NCBI GenBank assembly: GCA_037176845.1
Contig: JAYKXP010000254.1
Coordinates: 1 to 45,212 of the forward strand
DNA length: 45,212 bases
DNA from: Paramarasmius palmivorus
Lineage: Eukaryota; Basidiomycota; Agaricomycetes; Agaricales; Marasmiaceae
Direction: 5' to 3'
A model generated the notes under the pieces. The model was given only the letters and a program-made list of their open reading frames with translations, made no database searches and had not been told where the DNA came from. Shown here one piece after another: positions 25,683-38,169 of this stretch; positions within the stretch are counted from its first letter, which is position 1, and each line of letters begins with the position of its first letter. A program made the position numbers and the translations under genes.

Positions 25683-28177
25683 TTAGTCGATCTCGACGCT
25701 CGGGCCGCCGCTGCCGCCGCTACTCGAATTTTGCAATGGATCAGAGAGGACAATGGCGAATATCAAATTAAAATGGGCCGTTGGGTGAGGAAGATTGGGT
25801 TTCAGCCTCCACGGACCGGAGATGGTAAAGCCAGGGATGACAATGGAACCATTGGGAATCTCCTTGGAATATCTTTCCATGGAGGCAAGATTTTTCCAGC
25901 CTTTTACGGACGGCCTAAATCCCTCGAAACCCTTAGCAGGCTTGGGCCTGCCGTCATAGACTGGTACTGGAATGGGTGCGTATGGATCAGGAGATGCAGC
26001 TGATTGCGGGGCCTAATCGATTACTTACCTTTGTCGTCGAAGAGCCGGAACGGTGGATGCGGTGCAGAGGGTGGACGGTCGTTATCAGTCGCCTTTTTTT
26101 TGCCCTTCTTGTTTGAGGCATTGCTGAAAGTATTCAGCCCTTCTTTGCTTAGACCTGCTATTGGAGGAATGAGTAGGCTAGCGAGAGGTTAGTGATTTAT
26201 ACTCACAGATATCCGTCGAGGTAGCCTTGGGGAAATTTTGCCTCTTAGACTGAAGCAGCAGGGCCGAACGATAGATGGGACAATGGACGGTTCCATCTTG
26301 CATCAAGGTGCATACGAACGCAGACATGTATTGAAACTCTTGTTCCAGGAGCTGTATGTATAGCTTTCGAGACTTTTGTTCGTCGTCGGAACCGCTACCG
26401 TACAGTAGCTCCGACCCTTGAGAGATCGCCAAGGTTACAAAAACTGCCGGAAGGTTTGCAGCAGGGTCGTTGGCGAAAACGGCCGACGGCATATTTCGAT
26501 TAGTGCGAACGTTGAAAGGCGATGCTCTTGCTAGGTTCATATATTGGCCATGTCTCTCGAAGGTCATCATCCTCATTACGGCTCTGACATATGTTCAGGT
26601 TAGTGATGGTGGTAACTAGTATGAAAGGGGACGAGACGCTTACGTTTGTTCGATGGTGCTAAGAAACGACATGACTCTCTGATACCGGGCTGGAAGGACC
26701 AAACCAGATTCAGGTTCTTCGGACAACTTCTTTGCGTATGGAACAATATTTCCGGGCCTCATACTGATCATCCTTTGAGTCTCAAAGCGGGTATATCAAT
26801 GTAGGTTACGCACGATGCAATCCATGGGCGTTGAGCTAAATCTAAATAGAAGTTCCTCAGCGATCGATGCTGGTACTTGGTGTGGAAGATCTGTCTCGTT
26901 ATAGGGTGCATATTGGCAAACGGGTCCTCGCTGACAATGTATAAGAAAGAATTATTGGACGTTGAATCGCTTGACGACTTACCTCGAAGTAGATGCCTCT
27001 TCCTGATCACTTTCATCCTCGCCCGCGTCTGCTGGTTGGTCTTCGCCTTGATCTTCGTGTTCTTCTACGGATTCGCATTCGGCCCCATCTTCGGATCTCT
27101 CTTCCATGTGCACATCTTCAATAGAAGAGCCCTCAGCATCTTCGTCTTCCTTGGCTTCCTCAACGATGAATTTCGGTTTCTTGGCAGCCCTACGAATCGG
27201 TTTGGAAATGGAACTATGGCGTTGGATGTCTTAGAGCAGGTCTTTATGTTCAACAAAGTTGCACTTACCTTTGGTCATGATCTGATAAGTCATCGCTGTC
27301 GTCGAATAGTATACATTAGTTGTTTCAGATCAGTATGAAGAGTAAAAGGACTTGCTCGTCACAAGAGCGCTTCAGATTAACGTCCAAGTCTTTTGAGATT
27401 TGACCATCGTCCCTTGAAGCCGCGTAAGCCGAGATACTCTGCAACAAGACCATCACTTACCACTCGGGGCTGTTCGTGCGAGTAGGAATGACTCGTCTAG
27501 ACGTTGACGGCGTTGAGGTAGCGGTAGGAAGAGTTTCTGGGGTAGTTGCTGAATACTGAGGAGCGTATTGCTCTTCCAGGAATCTATACGAGGGCTATTT
27601 CAACAAACAGAAAGAAGGTCATGTTCGGTCTCACCTTTGGTCGAGCTTGAACAGTTCTTCCTTGCTTGGTTTGATGTCTTGCTCTTCATTAGCTCTGTTC
27701 TTGTTGCTGATGGGGTATAAACTAGCTCAATTCGTTGACAGTAAAGATAGAATTTATTACTTACATTCGTTTGCTCGATCTGCGCGCTGCTTGTGTCTGC
27801 TTGACTTGTTTAGGCTTTGATCCTTTGTTCACAGGCTTTGGTTTCTCGGTAGTCGGATCGCTTGTTAGCGCCTTTTTGGTGTCAAAAGGTTTTCTGTGTT
27901 GCCGTTTATCAGTCAAAAATAGCACTTGCTGGAACAAGAAATAGAGGACTTACGCTGATGGAGCCTTCAATGGTTGTTCGACTCCTTGATTGATTGACAC
28001 GTCGTCTGCTTTGGCGTTCGGAGACCCCTCCTTGGAAGAACATATTGAAGTAAGATCTGACCTTTAAGCCAAAGTCAGTGTTTGCTTTGAGAGACGGATA
28101 ATACCATACCCAGGAGACATTCTAGTATCAATAGACGGTACCGGTAGCTTTGCCTTGAGTTTAGTTTGTTTGGGCAT
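25683..28177 (-). CDS. Multi-exon protein of a fungal family of unknown function
   Basis: The ATG at 28177 starts a basic N-terminus (MPKQTKLKAKLPVPS). At least eight short introns follow, most with GTAAGT donors (for example near 27953, 27762, 27465, 27270 and 26979). The first third is low-complexity and Lys/Ser-rich with a likely nuclear signal (KPIRRAAKKPKF), then a strongly acidic stretch (EEAKEDEDAEGSS) encoded near 27000-27200. The ordered C-terminal half includes HPITRQIFHTKYQHRSL, a helical segment at 26178-26576, and a final exon with YAPIPVPVYDGRPKP and SIVIPGFTISGPW. This VYDGR...VVGYT type of ending is familiar from large agaricomycete families without known function, often nuclear in composition. 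A TATA box (28271-28280) is about 95 bp upstream. Full exon borders need transcripts. Confidence 0.65.
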
Positions 28178-28644
28178 GATGCTATTCTGTAGGACAAAAA
28201 GCAGAGTACTGGAGAAATGCGAAGACGATAGAGATGGAGATGTGGGCTTGCATGATTAACATTACCGTAGCTTATATATATCTTTGCTTTGCTTGTTTGT
28301 CTAAATTGTCGAAGGAAACTTCTTTAGGGATTTGAGTTGAACTGCCTTGGTATAGATCCGCCGAGGTGGTTCGACGGTAGTGAGACACAATATGCCCGTT
28401 TAAGCTAGCTTCGAAAGAGATGTTTTCGGTTTACATGGGCAAGGTAGAGTTAGCGGTTTCGAGTTCCGGGGGAGTAGTAGGCACTGCCATTGGAGGCCGC
28501 GTTACGGTATCGTGCATGTGAGTGACTTCATTTGGAAAGGGTTTGAGATGCCATAATTAGAAAGTTCCCTTTTTCTTGGATCTATGACTTCCCGAAGGAT
28601 GGGTTACGACTATATATCGCCATTATCGCCATTATCAAGCCATT
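28178..28644. promoter_or_regulatory. Divergent promoter region
   Basis: It serves the minus-strand gene starting at 28177 and the plus-strand gene after 28645. It contains a minus-strand TATATATAAG (28271-28280) and a plus-strand TATATATC (about 28611). A pyrimidine-rich CT tract follows at 28677-28737, typical of fungal core promoters and 5' leaders. Confidence 0.5.
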
Positions 28645-29975
28645 ATGCACTATGGGCTGAGCCGACAGCGACTAGCTCTATCTCTCTCTCACACACGCTC
28701 GCTTTCTCGTTCTCTTTCTCTTTCTCTCACCCGTGCACTTTCCTATGGAATATTACGACGAAGAAGCTGCCCGTACGTCCTTGGTCCTCATGAAAAGATT
28801 CAATGTTTTGCTGACAGCAGGTCTTCAGGGGAACGACTTGTTTCTTGGATTCAGATTCGGTCATCCGCAGAGCACGCCAAACACAATGTGTCCAAACTTC
28901 TCCAAGTAAGTCGATTTGTAAATCAGTTTCCTTTTTTTTTTTTTTTGCTTGACCTTTTGCAGGATACACAAGAAGCTCAAGCTATGGAATGCGGAATCCC
29001 GCACGCATGGCGACTTGTTACGGCTGTAAAGGAGCCAGAGGAGTTAGTCTTCAAGGTGCAAGGGGTAGTCGTCTGCTCTGAACTTCCGCCTTTTACCAAG
29101 CACCTCGGAAGGTATGTTGCTTTGCTCTGATTGACGGATGGTTGCATGTTCTGACACTGTTTCAGGAGGAAGCAGTTAGGCTTCCTCCGTCAAGGAATTA
29201 CTTTGACTGGTCTCGGCCTATCGGAGTTCGACGATGCTGTATTGGGTATTAAGATTGGAGATCTATTGCTCAAGAGGAACGTGCCCGCTCAAGGACTGGA
29301 GACTCTCAATTGTTTTGGCGAGTTTCGCGGTGCTCAAACCATTCATTTGAGTAACAGGTACTTTACGCCTCGTCATCTGGCCAAAGGAGAGACACCCATT
29401 CAGTTTGGACCGGAAGTCGATCCTGCTAAAGTCCTACAGAGTGCTAGCTCTCCCGAATTCATCCATATCAGAGAGAATGTTGTTGAGTACGAGAAGGCAC
29501 TAGGAGAAGAGAAAACGGATTTGCGGTGGGTTTCCTTACATTTGACTGTTTTTCTGTCTTGTATTCAATCAGTCATATATTTCAGATTCGAACGGGTTTC
29601 ACCTGCGCTGTTTAGACTTGGCGATATAGTAGAGGCCCAATTTACCTTGATGATGGTTCAACCTCGACGTGCCTTGTACAAGACAATCCCTGTCTTGCGG
29701 GCAATAACATTGCTCGACGATCATTTCAGCAAGGTGAGATGTTCTGCTGTGCAAGCTTTGTTGCTTTTCAGCTGCGTGAACTGACTGTTTTTACATCTGT
29801 ATTAAATATACAGCAACTCGATGTCCAAGCGATCCGAAATGCCGATGCTGAACGAAAGCAAGGGTCTTCCAGGCAAGCTTATACCTTGAAACGACGAGCC
29901 GGAAATTGGGATGAGGTCGAAGGAACTGCTGCTAAGCAGCTTCGTAAGATGAAGATTTCCGAAAGGAATCCTTAG
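28645..29975 (+). CDS. Five-exon fungal protein of unknown function
   Basis: Downstream exons are clear and in frame: one ending at 28905, then 28963-29111, 29166-29525, 29586-29733 and 29814-29975 (stop TAG). Motifs along the protein are SSGERLVSWIQIRSS, MECGIPHAWRLVTAVKEPEE, GFLRQGITLTGLGLSEFDDA, and a conserved-looking ending, PALFRLGDIVEAQFTLMMVQ followed by TIPVLRAITLLDDHFSK. The FRxGDIVEAQ...LRAxxLLD pattern is common in uncharacterised agaricomycete proteins. The start is doubtful. The ATG at 28645 is in frame but gives a Ser/Leu repeat from a CT-rich leader; the ATG at 28746 (MEYYDEEAA) looks more natural but needs an extra intron with a weak donor near 28775. Confidence 0.68.
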
Positions 29976-30614
29976 ACGAGGTTGACTTGCTTAGTTAACT
30001 CGTGAAATGGTCGAGTGCTCTATAGAATTTACCTTCACTGGATTGCGTGTATTGCTACCTTGGCATGTATTTCTGATACAATTCGATCGTGTCATTGATC
30101 AATTTCAAAGATTTAGTATGTACCTCATACACCATCAGGTGATGGCTCGTGAAACGCGATTTCGACTCCTCAGAGACATGCATGCGCAATGTGTGCATAT
30201 CCCAGGAATGGAACTGCCATCAGAAGTCATTAGCTCCACCTTTGGTCCCGGTGCTTGTCAGACCATAAGCGAGTCGTTCCTCTAAACTGAGACCTCTCTT
30301 CTACTTCTGCACAGGTTAGCGACTGCGCTTGCGGTATTCTGAGAACATCGGTATCTAGATCCGTTCCAAGCGTGTTTCTTAGAGCTTCAGTAGAGGTTTC
30401 GCCATAGCTCACCAAACTTTAGCAATCGAAGGCCTCTGATTACGGCGGATCTTCATGCATCATGGCTAATGGCTGAAAAAAGGAAAAGAAACAAGAAAGG
30501 TCCATTCACGAACCATATCTTAGAATTTATCTGATTTCAGTGATTGATGTTCGGTGGCTCTGTACGTACATCTTTAGTTATATATATACGCGGGTGCAAG
30601 TCTGGTCTTTAGCA
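29976..30614. other. Intergenic region and F-box gene promoter
   Basis: A 92-codon plus-strand frame (30007-30285) has no motif and may be a decayed exon. TATATATACG near 30579 is the likely TATA element of the F-box gene. Confidence 0.45.
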
Positions 30615-31928
30615 ATGTGCAACGCACTTACCGTGCCTCGCCTCCGTCCTCTCTTCAGCCCTGAAATCGTCCACTACATCTGTACCTACCTTTCCCGAGC
30701 TGAGCTCTTCGCTTTGACCCTCGTTTCCCGGTTCTTCCGAGACGTTGCGCATTGGCATCTCATGGATTCCCTTACCGTCGAACCTCGAACTAACGAGGTC
30801 TCCCAGCGGTACGTCACATCGCTCATAGAAGGCTCATCGAAGCCTGTTGTACGCCACGTCATGTTGGACATCGCAATAGCGATGTATCAAATACTCTACG
30901 CCGTCAGCAAGGCGTGCTCCCCGGAGAGCACGCGTTCTCTGGCTGTTGCTTCTTCCATCCGTTACGCCGACTGGAACTATCTGTCCACCATATTCACTAA
31001 ACACCTCGCCTTCCACCTTCCACGTGTCGACACTCTGCTACTTAAACCATTGGATAGTCGATTTCAGTTTGCACTGATGTCGGCGTTCTCGTCGACGTTG
31101 GTCAAACTTACCATTTACTCTGCTATCTGTGCAACCAGAGATGGGTGGTCCCAGATAACCCTTCCATGCCTGGAGGACATCGCGCTGGTTCAAGATGCTC
31201 CAGTCCCAGCCAGCGAAGACAGCATCATTCTATTGGTCGTCAAGTTCATAGAGATCCCGAAGCTGAAACACGCTTCTCTCATCGCTGTCACAGATGGACG
31301 TGTCTTTAGCGTGTACGAGTTCTTGCTGGCTTTCGCGAGCACCTTAGAATCCGTCAAGATATTGGGCCTTTTTCATTATGAGTGTGAGTACCAAACAATT
31401 CAAAATCTGCGTGTTACTTACACTTCTTCACCAGCCCATTCTCAACGCCTACTACCGAAACTCCAGCGAGTTACCTCCTTTAATATCGAAGCTGACCTTG
31501 CACATGGCATGTTCTTGCTCACTGACGACGGACCTGACTTCCTGCCGGGGCTTAAGCGGTTCACGATCGAAGGAGATTGGAAGTCGTTGGATGACGGATC
31601 GTACAACCTCCAATGGAAGAGCATGAAACGAACTTTCACCCATATTGCTGGTATTTCCCCCAAACCAGTTGTGGTCTGTGGATATCGCGGAGCGACAGTC
31701 AGGAATAGGGGTATCTTTAGTAGGAACATGGTCGGTCAACTTCGTGATGCGTCTGGCTGGGATATTAGGGATACCTTCATGGTCGAGGAAAGAAGGTGTG
31801 AGGACATGCCGTCCAGACGTTCGGGGTTCATAGATACAACGCCACGGTTGAGGCACGTTCTTCCTGTCAAACCGCAGAATTTGCTGTCCGATGATGGTGA
31901 TAGTGATGGCAGCGATTCAGTGATCTGA
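30615..31928 (+). CDS. F-box-like protein
   Basis: The frame runs from an upstream ATG at 30540, but the ATG at 30615 is preferred: it follows the TATA box and directly precedes LFSPEIVHYICTYLSRAELF, the F-box, which continues ALTLVSRFFRDVAHWHLMDS. F-box proteins hand substrates to SCF ubiquitin ligases through Skp1. The rest is Leu-rich and diverged, with possible irregular leucine-rich repeats (for example LPCLEDIALVQD), as in the many expanded F-box genes of agaricomycetes; the acidic tail ends SDDGDSDGSDSVI. A 51-nt segment (31384-31434) has GTGAGT and CAG borders and no stop, so it may be an intron whose retention keeps the frame. The length is about 437 codons, or 420 with the intron removed. 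Confidence 0.75.
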   Translation: MCNALTVPRLRPLFSPEIVHYICTYLSRAELFALTLVSRFFRDVAHWHLMDSLTVEPRTNEVSQRYVTSLIEGSSKPVVRHVMLDIAIAMYQILYAVSKACSPESTRSLAVASSIRYADWNYLSTIFTKHLAFHLPRVDTLLLKPLDSRFQFALMSAFSSTLVKLTIYSAICATRDGWSQITLPCLEDIALVQDAPVPASEDSIILLVVKFIEIPKLKHASLIAVTDGRVFSVYEFLLAFASTLESVKILGLFHYECEYQTIQNLRVTYTSSPAHSQRLLPKLQRVTSFNIEADLAHGMFLLTDDGPDFLPGLKRFTIEGDWKSLDDGSYNLQWKSMKRTFTHIAGISPKPVVVCGYRGATVRNRGIFSRNMVGQLRDASGWDIRDTFMVEERRCEDMPSRRSGFIDTTPRLRHVLPVKPQNLLSDDGDSDGSDSVI

Positions 31929-34138
31929 GTTCCAGTTCCGCCCTTGTTGTTTTGCCAAGTCCTGCTACTGCTGGTATTGCTTTATTACTTGATGTATAGT
32001 CTCTGATTGTAACCATATATGTAGTTGACAATGTTGATTGCGTTTGTGTCGAACGAAAAAATGACAAGGAAGATGCCAAGCCGAGGTTGTTTTTTAGGGG
32101 GTTTCCAAAGGTTTTACTATCTATGTTAGACATGAAGAATTTCTTCACTTTGCTGAATCCACTCGATTTATTCATTCATGCAAAGAAGGTGTGATTGATA
32201 TCCCAGGGGCTGGTCGACAATCTCAAGTGTTTTAGCCTAGCTAGGCGCCAACCATAGACAAGTGCCGAAGTATTGAAAGCGTTCTAAGGACCACGTGCCG
32301 GTTTCCACGCGCTTAGAAGTCAACCAGGCCTCTTCCTTAACCTCCGTCACGATCCCTCCATCGTGGTCACTTATGCTCTACTGTTTGTCTTTGTGCTTTC
32401 TGCGTCCTTCGAGGTTGGGTATCTTGATTCGAGAAACAATAACGAGGTTCAATTCCCTTGCTTCCGGTCCCAACCTGCCGAAGACCTGCTAATCGCACGA
32501 ATAGCATATAGCATACCATGCTACGCTCCTTTGGTCGCTCGGATGATCGGTTGGTGCAAAAAAAAAAAGGAAAAAAAAAAAAAAAAAAAAAAACAGCGGT
32601 CTCTAGGATTGTGAGTGAAGATTTCCTCTTGTAATTCCTGTAATTCACTTTGTCTCATCGACAGGTCCAGCCCTTCAGGCAGAGCTTTTATCATCGCACC
32701 TATCACCGCACCGGTTACAGGCTTTTCACATGCAGATTAAGTGTCTAAGCTAGACTCACATAGGTACACTAGCAGATATCCAAAGACCGACATTTTTTAT
32801 CCTGATCCTTTGCGATGCTGCTTGAATCTAGGTTCCTCCGTTAATGTAGACCCCAGTGCGCTGCCGTTGCTGTGTTGTATTCTACTGGCGAGAAGGTGAT
32901 TCGTCTACTTCGGAACTTCTATTGATTGCTATTAAAAGTCAGAGTGATGGTTCGTACTTATTGCGTCTTACATAGGTTAGATTTGACTCGCCAAACAAAG
33001 TTCAGCTTGACGGAGCCCGTACATGTGCCTTTCGGTAAGCAAGACTTTGACAAGCACCCTCTTCTTAGGCGACGCGGCCGTGGTTGCGAGAAGTTTTCGT
33101 AGCCCATGACGCCCCGACTAACGGCCTGATCTCTTCAACTTGCCTAGTTTAGCTAGGATCGCGATTTTGGTGCCATTTCTCCCTCCGTGTTCCCACCGCT
33201 TGTGGCTTGCTGAAGTAAGTGCAATTTTCATTTTTTTCCATTGAAGATTCTAGAGGCGGAGAACTTTAACCATACAGGACTTCATATAGATGCAGCTCCA
33301 CGAACCATCTATTGACTCACCTCGGAACCAGAAGCTATGCTATAGATGGAGCTTCAGTGCTAAACAGCCATGTCAGTGACGAACTTACCTTCCAACTTTG
33401 TAAGTCTGGGCGATTTACTGGTTCGATCTAGGTCCATGCTCGTCGTCGAGCAGGCGCTTTGAACAGACAGTGAGGATGATCAGTGCAAGCGCCAATGAGG
33501 ATCATCGAATGACATATTGCTTGTTTTCTTTCTTTTTCTCTCCCGCACTGTTAATTCCGCTTTGTCGGAAGCCAAAGATTAGGAAGGAGACGATATACTG
33601 TGGCGCTGCCTCACGCAGCTATGACTGATCCGTGTCGTCACCCTTTTTTTTTGTAGGTGTCCACAGGCGCACTGTACCGTAACTTCATAACAATCACGCA
33701 TCAAAGAAGAGCTACCGCTTGATGGTCTCAAAATTTTCTAGGGTGGAGACGGTCTAAGAGACGGACCTGTTTGTTTCTTACCGACTTTGTTTAGCGCTTT
33801 GGCTTTACGCACGAAGGATAAAGAAGGACATAAGATACGACATTCACAATCATAGCCTCGTCCATTACCAGCTAGCCCGTCTCTTCCTCTTGTCTTCGAT
33901 ATTTATCGAATCCTTTCTTTTAGATTGCAGGTAAGCTTTGTCCTGGATCATTAAGACGAGCTCACTCATCGTTTATCATAGATAACGACGCCCCTTGACT
34001 TGTCACATATATTTAATTCAGCTCGGTCTGCGTGAGTATAATGCTCGAATTGGAAGTTTGTCCAGTACTCATGTTACAGCTGTGCAGTTTCAGTCCTTTT
34101 TGTATCATTTCGCATCCTTTTCGACCTCCAAAGTAGTC
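31929..34138. other. Long region without a supported gene
   Basis: An A-rich run (32559-32593, broken only by GG at 32570) sits near the middle; no retroposon body or target duplication is evident around it. Frames near 32295-32500 are short and motif-free. The PUF gene leader and promoter should occupy the last few hundred bases; pyrimidine-rich stretches near 33520-33540 and 33880-33925 and a possible leader intron (GTAAGC at about 33930) fit this. Confidence 0.4.
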
Positions 34139-36951
34139 ATGGAAGCTTTGGACTTGCCGTTGACTGTAAGAATCATTTATGTTTGCTACTTCTTCATGTT
34201 TACTACGAGCAGACCTTCCCGAACCGTCAAAAATTTCCACCTGACCTGATCCTAACTTCAAAGTTTCCGGTGAGTTGTAGTGCGACTAATACTGCAATAA
34301 TCAGCATTACGAGAACTCTTCACGCAGAATCCACTATCTCCAGACAGAGGTGGCATAGTTACTGCGCCGCCCTCGCCACCTGACCTTCGCACACTTGACA
34401 TCTGTCGTTCGGTGCCAGCAAAGTGCGTTCCTCTTCCCGAGTCGCCCCTTCACGACGATATCACCGCCTCTTCCCTCGGAACACCCCAAGGATCAAACTC
34501 AGCAGACGAGCTTCCTTTGATCGGCAGTCCCACAGACGAGTACATGGATCCACATCGCTACTTTCCGGACCAATTATCCGAAGGACACGAAACGTTTAGG
34601 ACCGATACTCAGCTTGGAGTCCCGTATAATGTCAACGTTGGTCCGACGGATGTTCAACGTCCTTTGAATCTACAAGGAACAACAGGGTCCTATCATGCTA
34701 CTAGTTCTTCCTCTCATCAACCATCCTTTTGGTCGTCTCATGTACCTTCATCGTACCATCCGTCCTTTCCTCCAACTTCCACTTTTCCTTTGCCTATCCC
34801 AGCTGCACCATTACACGCAAATCCAGCTCCAGTTTTTCATCCTCCGAACTACGCGGTGCATCCGAGTCAATTCCCATCTAGCTCGTCACTGTCTGGGCCT
34901 CCTGTCCCACTTTTTCCAGGTGTTCAAGCTCACGTTCAGCCTCAAGCTAATTACCCCGCTTCAGCGTTTCATCTGATTCAAGCACCAATTTACTGTCCCC
35001 CGAATAACGCGCCGTTTACAGGTCATTTCCCATCTAGCTTATCGCTTGATAGACCTCCTATCGCACAACCACCACCAGGCCTTGTCTACCCTGGAGCTGT
35101 CTCCGCTATAACCAACGTCCCCTTCCAGTCAGGTCATTTTTTACCGGCACATCCTCAAGCACTGCATACTACAACCGTCCATCCCCAAGCTCAGCCATTC
35201 ATCAACGTAAGCGTTTCTCGTCTCTGCAACGTTAACAACATTGAGATAACTGTCAACTGCCTACAGTCAGGTTGTCGTTCATTGGCTCGTTCCGGTCAAG
35301 CGGCGCACAATGCATCTGTCCCGCCTCAACCTCATCCGTCTGTCCAAGTGAGTTGTCTCCTCTATGCAGTGTCAGGGAAGTGCCATAACTCTAGATTACT
35401 CGCAGCCCGGTCGAAGCCAAGTACCACATCCCCGCCCACGACCTATAATGACCCGAGGTTTATACTGGAGACGAAAAAAATTCGTAAAGACTGAGGTCTA
35501 TCGTGACTTTATCAGTGACGATCGCCCAGTATGGACTCTGCAGGTACGAGATCATCCTACAGCATTTATTACAACCTTTAATGTCCTTCGATGCCTGTCT
35601 CATTGTAGAACATGAAAGGACATATCATTGACTTCTGTGCCGATCAAGACGGTTCGAAGTTTATCCAGGCCCAACTTGAGTCAGCGAGTGCTGAAGAGAA
35701 GCAGTGGGTATTTGAAGAAATTTTTCCGCATTTTGTGCTCCAGCTAGTACAAAACTTGTTTGGAAGTTTCGTAAGGCGACTGCTCGAATTGTGGGTGCAC
35801 CACTTGCTGATGCTTTATGTCCTTAGGTCGTAGTGAAACTCTTTAGCATCGGAACACCGTCACAGAAGGATCAGCTTGTAGATATCCTGGCTAAGAGTGT
35901 ATTTCCGCTGACTCTCGAACAGCCTGGATGTCGAGTGATTCAACGGGTAAGTCCTTAGCACTGCTGCAAGTTATTCCTTCGTAGTAAAAATTTCACCAGG
36001 CAATAAAACGATCTCTGCTCAAGCATCGAGTAGCCTTTCTTAAAGGTCTAGAGCCTTTTATGCTGGCTTGTTTTCGACATCCGAGCGCTAATTATGTATG
36101 GTCGTTCTACCCTGAGGTTGTAGACTAAGTCAAGTTAACCGCGTTTGCAGGTGGTGCAAGATTTGATGCGGTACCTCCCTGCTGAGGAACTCGACTTTAT
36201 GCTCTTGTTAGAAGATCACGCTGTAGAGCTCTCGACCAATTTTACAGCTTCTAGAGTTGTTCAGTTTGCGTTGCTTAACCTTCCTCAGTCAGTCACGGCA
36301 CCGCTGGCACAAGGGATCTACAAGAATGCTCGGCGCATAATGAAACACGAATATGGTGTAGGTGTTTAGAGCATATCATAAAGCTCCTAGATCATCGCTA
36401 ACGCTTTCAGCGCGATCTAGAACTATGTTGTCCAAAAAGCTCTTCAGACAGGCGGAGAATACGCTTACCACATGATAACACAACAAGTACGTGGGCACCT
36501 ACACGTCTTATCTTGCAACAAGTTCGCCTCGCAAGTCTGTGACAAGCTTGTTTTGTTTGCGCCTAGCGGAATCCGACGAGGTCTAGTCGATGAACTATTG
36601 AAGGGCTTCCCGAATGCACCGCTCTCTACCGTGTCTACTCTGATGATAGACAACATCGGCAGTAAGTATTCAAGTTCTCCTCTTTGTCATTGCTTTACCA
36701 TTACTTATTTCTATTGCTCAGACTACGTGTTGCAGAAGGCAGTAGAAGGTGCGGAGCTGGATCAACAGGAATCCCTGTTGACCTGTATCGAAGTATTACT
36801 TCCAATGCTAAGCCAGTCCTGTCAATCGCCAACAGAGAAAGAGCATTTGACAGCAAGTAAGTGACCATGCCGCGCTCTGCTCATTGGTGACTCATTTGGT
36901 TGTAATGCCTTAGTGAAAGCACTAGTAGATAGATACAGAGTCTTGTTCTAG
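34139..36951 (+). CDS. Pumilio/PUF-family RNA-binding protein
   Basis: Exons fit at 34139-34165, 34213-34269, 34328-35206, an unresolved join between 35207 and about 35376, then to 35543, 35609-35770, 35827-35946, 36000-36095, 36151-36357, 36421-36661, 36722-36856 and 36914-36951. The N-terminal 330 residues are Pro/Ser/His/Gln-rich and disordered. Eight PUF repeats then follow; their recognition segments are GSKFIQ, GSFVVV, CRVIQ, NYVVQ, SRVVQ, NYVVQ, SQVCD and NYVLQ. PUF proteins bind 3' UTRs (5'-UGUA core) and repress or localise mRNAs. Repeats 1, 3, 4, 5, 6 and 8 keep the usual residues; repeat 2 (normally NYxxQ) and repeat 7 (normally SNxxE) do not. No frameshift is seen in the PUF domain. 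Confidence 0.88.
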
Positions 36952-37160
36952 ACGATACTTCGTCATGCTTCTTGTTAATGTATAGCCAAGTATACGCGTC
37001 TCAAGGCGAGGTGTTCTTTGATGCATGATGCATCATGTATTGTCAATCAAACACATTTTTGTTGAATATACTACAATCACTGACAAGGACGAAGCGGGAA
37101 CTATATAGAATTACTCGAGGTTACTCGTCAGTTTCTCCAGGTATCTAGATCTCGATTTGA

Positions 37161-38169
37161 ATGCCTTGTTTCGGCACTGAAAGTGTTACTCGGTGTATGA
37201 ATCTCTCCCAAAGCTTACGACATAACCATTTGACTCCTGCACCACCGACAGTGAAATGCTCAAGCTTATCTATTCCCTCTCTTCCGCCCAGTTCGAGCAA
37301 GAAAGGTATTCTTGAACTTTGTTCGCTGGACCCAGCTCTGATGTTCAAAAGCCTCTGTTCTGATGCAATACTGTATAGATTGTGTTTGCTTGCATCGTCG
37401 CCAGAGCTCCCTTCTGTCTCCTGTTTGCCTTTCAAAGAAGGTTCTACAACATCGACTCTACCACCCCGCAAATTAGTTTCCCAATTCAGCGCCGCCTTGT
37501 GGTCAGGGAATTGCCACCCAGTCGAAATTCAGGAACGCAGTCAGTCAGTGCCCTGTAACTCGAGTCTGCTAGAAGACCACTCCAGCGAATACGATCGTCT
37601 GGTACCATCTTTGTCGGACTCTTACACACCCGAACCGGTACGTTGTGCTTCCCTTTCCGTCACTTCACTCATTCTCATCCTACAGTATTCGGGGTGTAGG
37701 CCATTTCGACAAGTTCTTTGTTGAACCCGCGACTAAAGAACGTCCAGTCCAAGTATGTAAGTCTGTCCTCGATCATAAGAATTCAGCAGAGATGACACGA
37801 AATGCTTGATATAGACTCTCGCTCCCAAACGCACGTACTTATCGTCAGAGAATGAACGACGCAACGCCCTAGTCAACGATCCGTGGGTCGTCAACTCGTT
37901 ACTCACTAAGGAATCCGTGGTTTGCCGAGCCTGCCGTCGACGAATAATACTGAACAAGGAAAGGAGCTATTACATTCTCAATTGGCGGAGACATCGAGAG
38001 AGATGTCGACTTATCTCGCAAAACCGTCGCCAGTCAGGCTTACCCACTGTACGTGCTACGACTTCCGTCCTGGTATCGACATATCAAGCTAACACAAACC
38101 GGTTAATAGCACGACCGATATTGGGACGCGTACGACATCGCTATGAAATGCCGGTCGCAGGAATGCTAA
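37161..38169 (+). CDS. Protein with fungal C2HC-type zinc-finger-like domain
   Basis: Four exons fit: 37161-37637, 37700-37756, 37815-38048 and 38110-38169 (stop TAA). The N-terminal part is Ser/Pro/Leu-rich with no motif. The C-terminal part carries RRNALVNDPWVVNSLLTKES and then VVCRACRRRIILNK...YYILNWRRHRERCRLI, that is C-x2-C, then W-x2-H-x4-C. This is a recurring agaricomycete domain of the form CxxC...IxL...Yy...W..Hr..C, presumably zinc-binding; nuclear or nucleic-acid roles are inferred only. The third intron (38049-38109) contains a CTAAC branch site; if it is retained, a different ending runs to 38207. Confidence 0.68.

Noticed and set aside
28645..28740. Ser/Leu/Arg repeat protein N-terminus
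   Set aside because: It arises from a CT-rich promoter or leader tract and is probably not translated; a start at 28746 is as likely.
32559..32593. Poly-A tail of a retroposon
   Set aside because: No body with RT-like or Pol III promoter sequence lies upstream and no target-site duplication is visible.
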